A DNA stretch of 64,000 bases from Ceratothoa steindachneri (Eukaryota; Arthropoda; Malacostraca; Isopoda; Cymothoidae). Under the pieces are notes generated by a model, which worked only from the letters and a program-made list of their open reading frames with translations, was not told the origin of the DNA and made no database searches. The position numbers were made by a program, and so were the translations under genes. Location of the stretch: positions 136,219,345-136,283,344 of the forward strand of contig OZ018328.1 of assembly GCA_963969495.1 (NCBI GenBank). The letters run 5' to 3'. Positions 33,901 through 44,486 of this stretch are shown here, one piece after another. Position 1 is the stretch's first letter, and each line of letters begins with the position of its first letter.

Positions 33901-36252
33901 ACCTGGAGGAGCTGCGGAGGCTCGTCTCGTCTCATCCCATTGCCCGTTAGTTATCTTTTTGTAGGAGACAATACTGGGCGCTTGCTCCTGTCCCCCCTCC
34001 CAGGGCATAAGAGTTTTGCTACCCCACAACCACTGGATGGGGGCCGGGCTGGAGGATGCGCGATTTACAGCCGGCATGATGTTTCCTTTCTTCTTTTTGC
34101 TTTAGATATCTCCTTTCAGTCAGTAGCGTTGCAGCTGCACCTGGATAGGAAGTATACTGCTATTTCCGCGTATATTCCACCGTCAGCCGACTTCGACGCG
34201 GGGAACTTCCGCTACGTCGTGCCCCGCTGCCGAGGCTCTTTCTCTTACTCGGAGATCTGAACGGTAGACACACCTTCTTGGGATACTACTTTATTAAGCC
34301 CCGTGTTCAAACCTTGCTGACCTGATCGACGAGCTGGATGAATTTAAGTATCACTACCCGAGAACCGTTTGATTTACCTGCTTCGATCTATCTCTGTGCT
34401 CTCCGGATGCACCCAGTAATTTTTGGTGAGGGGTGGTCAATAACCTCCATGGTAGTGATCACTTTTCCATTCAAATATCATTTTCTGGTCCGTAGCCGCC
34501 CGAGAGCCCGCCTCACTGGTGCTTGGCGTGGGCGCGGTGGTCCGCATTTCAGGAAATGACTGATTTCTCTATTTCAGATGAGGAGTTTAGGTCGGTTGAT
34601 GAGTCCGTTGAGTTATTCTCCAGTAATCTCATCGCCGTTGACCTAGCTACTATTCCTAGAACGTCTGGCCGTTTCGCACGCCGACCACTCCTGTGCTAGT
34701 CAGTGGAGTGTAAGACTGCCCTCAGAAGGAAGCGTTATGCATACACGTGCTATAAGCCCCACCTGAACGACTTCAATGTCGGTGAATTTCGTCGGGCTAG
34801 GGCTAGGTTCCGTTTCATTTAAGCACGCCTGCCGCTCTTCTTGGCAGACATATGTGTCTTCACTTAACGGGAAGACCCCTCTAGCAGAGATATGGATGCG
34901 AGTCAAACGGATTCGGATCAAGTTCTCGTAGGACCCCCCTCCCTTTTTCCAGGAGAATGAGACCACAGTCTCGGATCCCTACTTCGTGGTGGAATCCTTT
35001 ACGACCGCTTTCTCCGCATTCTATTGCCAGGATGCTGCTCCGCCAGCATTCAAAGCGATCCCTGATTCGTCAGAAGGCCGCCGATTGGACTCTACCCCCA
35101 GAGGCGGAGAACCCTTCAACGATAGGTTTACTCTGAGTGAGTTGCGTTCCGCTCTTGCTATCTACGTGGACACTGCCCCTGGTCCGGACGATGTCCCGTA
35201 TGCCATGCTTCGATACCTGGGTGAGCAATGAATGGCCTTTCTGTTAGATTTATTTAATAAGATCTGGGTAGAGGGTATGCTCCCAGATTCCTGGCGAATC
35301 GCTACTCTGCTCGGTTTTGGCAAACTGGGGCGAGATCACTCTATCCGGGCCTGTTTCCGCCCAATCTCTATAACTTCCTGTGCGTGCAAGTTGATAGAGA
35401 AATTAGTAAATGTTAGATTAGCCTTTTATCTGGACAGCAGAGGCCATCTGTCTTTTGAACAGTGCGGTTTCCGCAAGTTCCACTCCACGTCGGATGCTCT
35501 GCTCCGACTGGAAAATCCCGTCTGCGAAGCCTTCATTCGTAGACAGCACTACGCCACGATGTTTTTTGATTTGGAGAAGGCCTATGATACCGCATGGCGA
35601 TACGGTATCCTGGAGACTCTCCACACGATGGGGGCGAAGGGACGCCTCCCAATATTTATATCTTGAATTTTTGCGAGATCGTAGATTCCGCGGACGGGTG
35701 GGGGGGAAGCCCTCTCCGGTCCAATGGAGCAGGAACAGGGCATCCCACAGGCAAGTGCCCTCAGTGTTACACTCTTTTCCCTGAGCATCAACGGCATCAC
35801 ATCGGTGCTGCCGGAAGATGTTCTCGCTACGCTCTACATGAACGACCTCTCGATCTCTTTGACGCTGCTCAGATGCAAACTCTGGAGCCTCGAATCTAAC
35901 AGGCATTGAACCGCTTCTCTCCCTATGCCGAAGCGCACAGATATCGGTTTTCCTTGGCCAAGACTAAGGTGGTTCACTTCTGCCACCAACCACGGTTCCA
36001 TCCTAATCCAGACTTATTTATCAATGGGGTGCGCCTGGAAGTAGTGGATTCGTAACGTTTCCTTGGGCTTGTATTTGACCGATGACTCACCTGGGAGGCT
36101 CATATTCGCAGCCTCTTGTTCTCTTGTACACGCGCCATGGATTTTCTTCGTTCCGTGACGTTCAGCGCTTGGGGCGCTGATGGGGCTACTGCCTTAGTTT
36201 TTATCGATCCTTTGATCGCTTGAAGCTCGACTACGGATGCGAGTTTTATGCA
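30995..36252 (+). mobile_element. Decayed plus-strand LINE copy, 3'-truncated
   Basis: It starts with CCCCGTAAGAGGCGCGACG, the same 5' end as the intact copy. The 5' UTR covers 30,995-31,523 and ORF1 begins at 31,524 (ATGCCCAATGATG). ORF1 debris runs to about 33,850 with the knuckle CYYCHRFGHTNRSC at 32,980-33,020. Endonuclease debris follows (33,850-34,540, with a stop before ETI, Glu retained), then reverse transcriptase (FFDLEKAYD at about 35,565; the YVDD area reads YMND). It breaks off after ATGCGAGTTTTATGC at 36,252, losing RNase H and the 3' end. Many stops and frameshifts mark it as old. Its 5' end abuts the minus-strand copy. Confidence 0.8.
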
Positions 36253-36611
36253 AAAAACAAAACACATTTGATGTATTTTCCCTCACAGTCAAATCTCTGG
36301 CGGGTGAACCGACCTTCATCGGGGAAGAGTGGGAGGCAGTCGCGCCGACCCCACCCAATGCTAAGATGCATGAGTGCAGGACTATATGGAGCATTGTCCG
36401 ATGCGCTTTTCCCCCATTGATTTCATTTGTCACTATGATTAGATTTAAAAAACGAAAAGGGGGCCTCATGGAAAGTAGATACTATGAACTCCCAATGAGT
36501 GAAGATGTTCAAAGAAAAGTTTCCACAAGAACAGAAATTCCAGAATATGATCATTTACATATAATTAATCCAGGTCCAGCATTGATGGGTTTTTCTATCC
36601 AGGAACTTTGA
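36253..36611 (+). other. Unidentified open stretch after a splice-acceptor-like site
   Basis: Immediately after the LINE break, TTTTCCCTCACAG (ending about 36,290) resembles a splice acceptor. It is followed by an open frame to TGA at 36,609-36,611. The protein has a hydrophobic stretch (IWSIVRCAFPPLISFVTMI), then a basic patch (RFKKRKGG) and a polar tail. I do not recognise the family. It could be an exon of a host gene or of another element. Confidence 0.25.
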
Positions 36612-36617
36612 TCTTAA

Positions 36618-37060
36618 AGGATGGTGCTGGCGTAGCCACCTTATATGTATACTGGACGAAGGTGAGCAGAGTCGACGATCCACCACACCCCGTACCTAAT
36701 AGTTGCCCTAGCAAGCGAGCTTTCGGCCCTCGCAGCAGGTAGAGACCTCAAGATGTACACTGACACTTGACTCATGCTCATAAGAGAACGAAAGTCCGCC
36801 TGGCAGCAAAAACCTTTGTGGATAAGAGACCAAGTGTGCAAAGGGGTAGGAGGGAATGTAAGAAAGAGAAGTAGAGATAGGCGGGTCCACTAACGAGTAT
36901 GATGGGTGATCACCTATTATTATCATACCTTAGTGCTAGGTGATTCCAAGATGGCATGCAGTTTACCAAGGCACTAGGGCTATCAAACCGAACTCTGTAC
37001 AAGTGGAAACACTCCTCTTGGTCCAAAGTGCCAGGAGAAAACGTTGAATGGAGAGAGGCT
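36618..37060 (+). repeat. Dispersed repeat, inverted partner at 42,180-42,710
   Basis: Starting GGTGCTGGCGTAG and passing through TTTCGGCCCTCGCAG and GGGTGATCACCTATTATTATCATACCT, the segment matches the reverse complement of 42,350-42,705. A weaker match continues (GTGCCAGGAG). No coding potential is evident. It may be the UTR of an unidentified retroelement. Confidence 0.65.
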
Positions 37061-37061
37061 A

Positions 37062-37330
37062 TGATAATAATAAATAATACTTATAATAAATATTATTAAA
37101 TAAGTAATATTAATAATTTATGCTAATAATAATCATATTAAATATAGTGCATAATAAAATACATAATGATAAATAATATTATATCCTAATAAATAATTAT
37201 AATGAATAATATATCATATACTAATAACAAATAAAAATCATACTATATATAATAATACTAAATAATAACTAAAAATAAGATCAAGATTGATTACAATAAT
37301 AATGCTAATGATAATAATAAAAAGGTAAAG
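37062..37330. repeat. AT-rich low-complexity tract (AATAAT-type)
   Basis: The tract is almost pure A/T with ATAATA and AATAAT runs. It separates two pieces of dispersed repeat. Confidence 0.8.
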
Positions 37331-37339
37331 TAATGCTGA

Positions 37340-37455
37340 GTGGGGGCGAGAGGAAAGCGCACCAAAACTCCCAGGCCCCATCATAGAGTTCAAGTCAAGT
37401 CAACCCAGTGATGGGCCCTCCCTAATTTGCACTGAGCCCGGGAGGACGTGACACT
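37340..37455 (+). repeat. Dispersed repeat, partner at 22,480-22,592
   Basis: It contains GAGGAAAGCGCACCAAA, CCCAGGCCCCATCAT, CAGTGATGGGCCC and AATTTGCACT in the same order as at 22,480-22,592. Confidence 0.6.
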
Positions 37456-37736
37456 CCTTTGGATATCAAATGTAACGGACTAAACAGGGTACCCCCTTGC
37501 GGGTACAATCCTGGATACAGATGCACTGAAGTACAAACTACTTGGAGCGAATGGGAGGGTCTCCAAGATTCGGTCTAATTCACCACAAAAGAAACAGACG
37601 TGGAAGATTCATAATATCGCCGATTGTTCTATTGATTGATATTGCTTGCCCGCCTTCCCATGCACCCAATTCCACGCTGCTATTTTTATTTTCACTTTCG
37701 GAGAATCGGCGGCCCCACTTCACCCTTCTCTAAGTC

Positions 37737-37738
<2 letters not shown>

Positions 37739-37801
<63 letters not shown>
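37739..37801. repeat. (TA)n microsatellite
   Basis: About 30 uninterrupted TA dinucleotides. Confidence 0.95.
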
Positions 37802-37805
<4 letters not shown>

Positions 37806-37924
37806 GGTAACTAATTTGTCGCCTAACATCAATCTAATAGAAAATAAGATAGTTCATATATTCAGATATATTTACCCAAGTTACATGTTAAAGACTTTTC
37901 AAGGATTGCTGTACTGTTTATTTT

Positions 37925-38310
37925 ATTCAACCAAATCGCCGTTGGCCTCAACCACCGTCTCCAGGCGGCATTAGAAGCTGCTGCAGGCCTTCTCGACAGT
38001 GCCCCAGTTTAACTAGGTGAAAAGTGTAGTGATCCTGGTCTAAGCGATACCTTGGTGGTGCAGGTTGACTTGCTGGTATCTCTCTCTCTCTCTCTCTTAA
38101 CCACACTCCACACATAATAGTACAGGGGGTTGCAGGCTGAGTGGTTGGAATGACATATGCTCGGAGTGTTTTGGTCAAAGAAATTGTCTGACAGCCAAGA
38201 ATGAGTCTTCCTGCTTGTAAGGCAGGGTGCCGAGTCTTACTGCCACACGTACGTCCTGCCTCCCAGCGGCCACCTCCTGATTCAGGGCAACACCAACTCC
38301 TCCAGGCATT
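37925..38310 (-). pseudogene. Tc1-like transposase relic (catalytic core and C-terminus)
   Basis: On the minus strand from about 38,260 the decayed reading is RTYVWQ, a stop, DSAPCLTSRKTHSWLSDNF, then (38,130) PLYYYVWSVV. It ends with CRLETVVEANGD before a stop at about 37,925. These are the second-Asp region, the PLDYYVW (Glu-region) motif and the tail of Tc1-like transposases. The wording matches, from memory, the type common in sea-louse genomes. Gln is replaced by a stop and several frameshifts are present. A (TC)n run at 38,082-38,097 interrupts it. Confidence 0.6.
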
Positions 38311-38631
38311 AGATGTAGCACTCCGTAGTGAGTGTGAGGACCCCCAGGAATATTAACGGAGTCATAACGTGGCCCTCGTCGTTTCTGAATCGCGGCAGTG
38401 TTGATAGGAAGAAGAGAGAACGACGCCAGACAACACGCATGCGATGAATTTAGATTAGCCGACGGCGACAAATTACCCATAGCACCCTTTATATATGATG
38501 ACGACCGGACACAAATAGCGCGTGGGTACAAATAATGACACGAAGACCCAATAAAGAATATAAACAAATATTTCAAGCGCTTTTTTCTTTATTATCAAAG
38601 ACCTTTCCTGGTAATGAGAACAGGGTTTACG

Positions 38632-40013
38632 CGCACTACCGAGCAAAATAAGAGAACGATTTTTCTTTATTAAAATATTTAAAAAAAATGATGAGTAGGT
38701 AAATGAAATTTACATGATACATAAAGGCATACACTTAATATATTTTATGAAGATCTCATATGATACACTCGTACATTCTCCTCATACGAGGAACGGCACT
38801 TCGTCCCAGCCAGCCACTTGGTTAGTGGAGCTTGGAAATCTGTTTTTTATGAACATTCAAGAAGTTTCTTGATACCATCTGGCAACATTTTGCTCAGTTG
38901 GTAAGAACTGTACAACCACAATTGTCGTATTCACTCTGCAGAGATGCCACCACACGGGAAAGTGACTCCTGACCTCAGTCAGAGAATTAATTATTCGCTT
39001 AAAGACTTCGGGGAGGACTCTTTCTGCGATTTCAATTGAGGTAGGTAGGACCTAGAGTGTGATTTTATGTGTCCTGAAGTTATACAATTAAAACAAAACC
39101 TATAAATCTCTGGAAAAGTGGGTTGACCCCGCATAACCACCGTCTGAGTATACAGAACTATTAGATTCAAAAGTTAAGATTCGAATATGATGAAGCTCAT
39201 GTTGTTTGAAGGGGTGAAGATTGGGAGAGAATTCATTTCAGCGACGAAAGTAAATTTAATTTATCTGGATCTGATGGCAGACGCTTTGTTAAACGCGCTG
39301 CAGGTGACACATTTAACCCAAAGCGTTTCAAAAAGTCTGGCAAGCATGAAGGATGTTGTCGTCTGAAGGAGTTGTCTGCTAGTGCGAATAATTGGGAGAG
39401 TAAGAGCTAATGTGTCTCTAAGACTAGTAAAACAACATGTTATACCTTAACTCCGAGCATCTCTGAACCAGCCAGCAGTATTTATGCAGGACAACGCGCC
39501 TTGTCATACTGCAAAACGAGTGAAATACTTTTTCGAACAAGAAGAAATCGAAGTAATGAAGTAGCCTACTCAGAGCCCTGACTTGAACCCAATTGAGAAC
39601 CTCTGGAAGATCATTTTAGACAAAGTTCCAGACCAGCAACTTTCAACTGTGATGGATTTATGGACGAAAATTGAGCAAAAATACGAGTAGAAGAAAATAA
39701 TAACAGAATTTTGCAAGAAACTGGTCAGGTCCTGTGGTCGTCATTGTACTAAAGTAATAGAAAACAAAGGCTTCAACACTTCATATTAAGTCTTTTAAGT
39801 TTTAACGTTGTCAGATCTTGCTTTGGTTTTAGTGCATTTGCTTAAGTAATTATGTGAATTATCGTTCTCTTATTTTGCACGTGTCAATATTTTATTTGCT
39901 CAGTTTAGTTAGTATATTTTTGGAATATACAATTATACCATATGAAATCTTCATAAAATATATTAAATGCTTGCCTTTATTTACCATGAGAATTTCATTT
40001 ACCTACTCAACAT
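38632..40013 (+). mobile_element. Tc1-like DNA transposon, decayed, with crossed inverted repeats
   Basis: The 18-bp GCAAAATAAGAGAACGAT at 38,643-38,660 is exactly inverted at 39,863-39,880, the likely Tc1 ends. A second, longer inverted pair (GAGTAGGTAAATGAAATT…, about 65-90 bp) lies at ~38,691-38,780 (inside the first pair) and ~39,925-40,013 (outside it). Transposase debris lies between 38,944 (MPPHGKVTPDLSQRI) and 39,790. It includes HFSDESKFNL (first Asp), MQDNAPCHTAKRV (second Asp) and SPDLNPIENLW (Glu). In-frame stops and frameshifts make it inactive. Confidence 0.75.
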
Positions 40014-40499
40014 ATTTTCCTCGGTAATGTATAAGTGAGAGGAAGGGATTTGCTTACCTGAATTGAAGCCGGTTGGGTGGGACTAAGGAACATTAAGTAA
40101 ATATTTTTTGGTTTGCGACTTTGATTAAATACATGACAATTGGATCTAAGGCAAAGAGACTGGTGTTTATGTTACATTTGTAATTGAAATTTATACAAAC
40201 ACATTCCAAAATATTATGTGAAACGGCATTGCTACAATTAAAATGGAACAAGCATTATCCCAATTATTGTAATTACATGATCGAATGTGGACATATGTAC
40301 AAACAACGCGCTTTGTGCGTTATAATTGGGTACCTTGGTTAGATGTTGTTTAGCGCGTATCTATATGTAAATATTATCCTGACTGTCCTATGTATACATT
40401 TGGGCAATCTACATTTTTTAGAATAAACAATGCCTAATTTGGAAGAAGAGTTGTTTACAAGGACAGAATACAAAGTGGAAGTGTATTTAAACACGACGT

Positions 40500-40912
40500 T
40501 GACATCCTAATGCCGGAGAAGACGTAGGAGATGTAAAAAAGGTTGGTTGGAAGGGGGGCTAAGGATATTTTTAGTTAAAAGTATCGTGTTTCTTAATAGG
40601 ATGATAAAACATTTATTTTCTAACCAATGAGAGGGATAACAAAGTTTTTGTCGTATATTATCAATTTCTTCGCCCATGAATTCAGAGGAGACGATTCTTA
40701 TGGCCCGTAAAAACATCAAATACAAATTCTACGTTTGCCATTGTTATGGTGGTTGGAATAAGATTGAACGAACACATTTGGGTGGGTTGCTTTGCGATAC
40801 ACTTTATGTTTGAAACCATCGGGGGTTCTAAGAATTCGCACTTCTAAAAACGAAAGGGTGCAGTCTTTTTTTTCTCGTCTGAATTTTATTGAAGGGACCA
40901 AGATGATCAGTC
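40500..40912 (-). pseudogene. Penelope-like element fragment (reverse transcriptase C-terminus)
   Basis: The minus-strand frame at 40,901-40,716 reads IKFRREKKDCTLSFLEVRI, TPDGFKHKVYRKATHPN, then SYSNHHNN. This is the pattern (LPFLDV … VYRKPTHT … HHP) seen at the end of Penelope-like reverse transcriptases. After a frameshift the next stretch (40,725-40,507) has RAIRIVSSEFMGEEIDNIRQKL, the usual linker towards the GIY-YIG nuclease. Neither the catalytic core nor the nuclease is present. Confidence 0.65.
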
Positions 40913-41116
40913 AGGCTAAAAATATATCAAAATTTAGATGGTTATGCCACAAACAAACCGAATCATCCCCATTTCTGTTTCATTTGTACTTGTGGTCATT
41001 TATTTTTTGCTTTTCGAAGCACACCCTACAAGTGTTCTAGTGGATATAAGTATGTACTCTGTGGTAGCCCATCCATAGGGGTGCTCCCTATTTCTCCTAA
41101 TTTATTTTGGGTGTGG

Positions 41117-41410
41117 TTAGATGTATGGCATAGGGTATTCCCCTTCACAAATATAACCAGTTCTTGGTGTTATGGGATGCAATTTCTGGATAGATGGCTG
41201 TAAAAGCCGTGACATGGTGATATAAGTTGTGGACCTAATTGTTCTCTGAAGCAAAAAACATCTCTCTTGGCCTTGATGAAGACAGAGCCCCATGCCATGA
41301 TAGAACACCTTCCAGGCTTCACAGTTGGCACCACACAAACAGGGTGAAATGCCTCTCCAACATTCAAAGTATATCACAAAGGTAACCCCAGAAGTGCTTA
41401 ATATCAGCAA
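41117..41410 (-). pseudogene. Tc1-like transposase fragment
   Basis: The minus-strand frame reads NVGEAFHPVCVVPTVKPGRCSIMAWGSVF, matching the stretch after the first catalytic Asp in Tc1 transposases (CVVPTVKxGGGSIMVWG). Frameshifts occur on both sides and no ends are visible. Confidence 0.5.
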
Positions 41411-42039
41411 AATTTTACAAAGATGAAAGATTTGTAAATAATTTTATTACAATATATTTTGAAATAAAATTACAAAATTTACATGTAAAACAATAATATA
41501 GTCTCTTACATACATCATAATTACTTTAATCTGACCTGATAACTTTAGAACATTGTTCACGTGTCCAGTTTTTGTGATTTTGGTGCACTAAAATGTTATT
41601 TTCTGTTGTCCTCATATAAACATGGTTTCTTTCTCGCCTTGCATTATTTTAATCCTTGATCTTTAATCTCTTTCTAACTGTTCTGAGAGCTATTTTTGAA
41701 CTTGAGGTTTCAGTGAACTCAGCAACTCAGAAAATGTTTTACTGCAATCCTGTATTGAAGCGCGAATGATAGATCTGTCTTCTCTACTTGTTATAAGACG
41801 TTTCGGCCACCTCTCTTCCTTGATACAAAGCTCTTGCTCTATTCATATATTACTTATGTAAAACGATATTTCCAACCAATAGTTATAAATTTAAGCTGCA
41901 ACGAGCAATATTGGTTGAATTCTGATTTTAAAAAACATAATAGCAAAATATCAGCAAAATGTACATTATTATCATATGTAAATATTTATGAATAATATGA
42001 TAATTTCCAAAAAGAATCCATAAAGAGTGCCTTTTCTAA

Positions 42040-42041
<2 letters not shown>

Positions 42042-42081
<40 letters not shown>
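42042..42081. repeat. (TA)n microsatellite
   Basis: About 20 uninterrupted TA units. Confidence 0.95.
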
Positions 42082-42084
<3 letters not shown>

Positions 42085-42179
42085 CACGTTTAATTGCATT
42101 GCAGTGAAAGACCCCGAAGGTGGGTACAATGTGTATGTAGCCTGTTATACGTGGCATGTACCACCCTGCCCGAGTACAA

Positions 42180-42710
42180 TCCGGTGTGTTACCCCTTTCT
42201 CCTCCTGGCACCCAATTTTATATATGAGTAGTATCCCCTCTACTTTTTTCAATCTCGGCAGCTATACCCTCGCTGCTGTCCTTCCCATCCCCCCCAAAAC
42301 ATCTATCTTGAAATAAGGATCCGCAGCTGATGGTTTTTCTAGTTCGCTACACATGGCACCTAGAGGGATTGCATGTCCTCCCGGGATAACCCAGTGCCGA
42401 GGTATGGTAATAATAGATGATCACCCATTCCTCTCCTTACTGGACCCGCCAATCTCTACTTCTCTTTATTGCATCCCCTTGTCTCTCCCTCTTCCAACTT
42501 TTGCTCTTTATATCCAAAGAGGTTCTGTCCGTTCTGTGCACTTTCGTCCTCTTACCATACCCTAGGCCCTTAGCAGGCTATACTGCGAGGGCCGAAAACT
42601 GGATGCTAGGGGCGGTATTAGCTACGGAGTGTGCTGTATCATTGACTCTCCTCGCCGCCTCCAGTGCACATATAAGGTGACTACGCCGGCACCACCCTCT
42701 TTATTAATCA
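42180..42710 (-). repeat. Dispersed repeat, inverted partner at 36,618-37,060
   Basis: Its reverse complement matches the plus-strand copy over GGTGCCGGCGTAG, TTTTCGGCCCTCGCAG and GGGTGATCATCTATTATTACCATACCT. It lies just upstream of the ORF1 relic of a second LINE family, so it may be debris of that family's 5' region. Confidence 0.65.
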
Positions 42711-42904
42711 AAGCCTCAGGAAAAATCGCCATCACGGTTGGTTGGGATGTCAAGGCCCATCTTAGCTCGAACCCGTGGGCCGAGTATGTGTAAATGATCA
42801 CATTCTGGAACTTTCTGATCCTATGCGGACTTTTTCCTTAACCTTCTAAGGCTTTAGGGAATCATAGTATCAAGTTCTATGCACTTTTTTTAACTGTATT
42901 ATAC

Positions 42905-44050
42905 ATGGTGACAATGGCGAGTGATAGTAGGAGTTCGTTGGCGCATGGAGATCCGCCGCCAAGCTCGAACTTGTCGCCCCAAGGTCTCGGGGAGGATAAA
43001 GAAACTCAAGGCCCCTTTTTTGACAGATGGAGGGTCCCCCTTCCACCATATGGTTGTGGTAAAGGGTTTTTCCTTTTCCATCTTCTGAGCTGGCGCCTAA
43101 AACAGAGGCGGACACTCCTACTCAATCTTAGGGGCCGCTTCAAGACTCAACTAAAGGAAAGGGGCTTTTCCTTTCTCCATGTCTAGCGATGAGGCCGTTT
43201 TCCAGTCATTTCCTTCGGTAGATTCGTCTCGGATGAGCGCAATTAAGCAGAAAAAACTGCTTAGAGGGGCAAGAATTGGTGAGGTCCACTGGACCTTACC
43301 CCAACCTTTCTTAGTCATAGGAATAGTAACTTTGCTGGGAGCCTGCATGTATGCCCCCAAATATTTTCCGATGTACGAATATCACATTTGTAGGCCCTAG
43401 GCCTTTTGAGTCCTGAGAGGGATTTTCAATATTTCGTGGGAATTGGCTAGATGGAAGCCCCCCCCTAATGTGGACATATACCTGGAGGTCTCTCCCCAGT
43501 TGACAGGGTCTTCCCTGAAGACGAGCTTTGACTCGGTGAAAGATATTCTTGAGTCTAAGTTCCCACCTGTGCAAGATCCTCCTAAGACATTACAGTTCCC
43601 CGAGGCCCCCCCCGCCCCCCCAAAAAAGAGAGGAATGAACCCATGACAGCCGACTGAGGCCGCACCTTCCGTCCTCGGGGCCCCATACGAGATGTGAGAT
43701 GAGAATGGTTACTCCACTCTCTCAGAAAGAAAAAGAGGCAATCTGAAAAAAAATGAACATGGTTACCGCTCCTTCCGCAGAGGTTTGGAACCCGGTGGAT
43801 CCCACTCCGATTCGGCGTGAGATAGGGCCAAATATATCACGTCCGCCCTTGGATAGTGAGGCCAAATCTAATAAATCTCCGACGAAGAGTAAGGTGAATG
43901 GAGCCTCTTGAATGCTGGGGCCCTTCCTTATTGACGTGTTAACCGGTGTCTACGAGCCTAGCAGCTTGAAGCGATTTCTCGTCATTCGTTCGACTGATGA
44001 AAAGATGTTCTGCACAGGACACATGTTCTACCAGTGTCAGGGACCTGCTA
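42905..44050 (+). pseudogene. ORF1 N-terminal relic of a second, related LINE family
   Basis: It starts at ATG 42,905 (MVTMASDSRSSL) and contains Pro/Ser-rich stretches in changing frames. At 43,912-44,050 it reaches GPFLIDVLTGVYEPSSLKRFLVIRSTD, clearly related to the intact ORF1 (GPLIQRLPGVFEPAGFKRFLVIRSTD) but with a different N-terminus. It stops after that block, so the knuckles and ORF2 are missing. Frameshifts occur throughout. The next 430 bp to the following LINE copy hold nothing recognisable. Confidence 0.5.
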
Positions 44051-44486
44051 GAAATAACTCCACGGTAATTTTTAAAATATCCTGCCGTTATTTCTGTCTT
44101 TTCAGTATGGATTGCATTCATTGTGCCTTCCTTTGCTCTCCTTGATATTTGTCTTCCAATGTCCCTAACTCTTTTCTTTAAAAACTCCTGATTCTTGTTT
44201 TATTTGCTCATTCACGTCCAATTTCTATTTCCCTTCTGCTATATATTTATATAGTCTGCAATATACGCTTTCTGCATCTTTATTTCTGCCTACAAGAAGT
44301 TCTTGAAAAGCAGAAATTGAATGCGGCAAAAGCCCTGAAATAGTTGTTACTACTCGCGGAATTTGCCTTTGTTATTTCTTTATATACTCGTGTATATATC
44401 AGGCTGGAAAGAAAGTAATTTCAGGTCTCTAGAATAAAGTTTTAGATAGTATTTATTAGAGTCGTGCCTCTTGTTATCGTTTAGGA

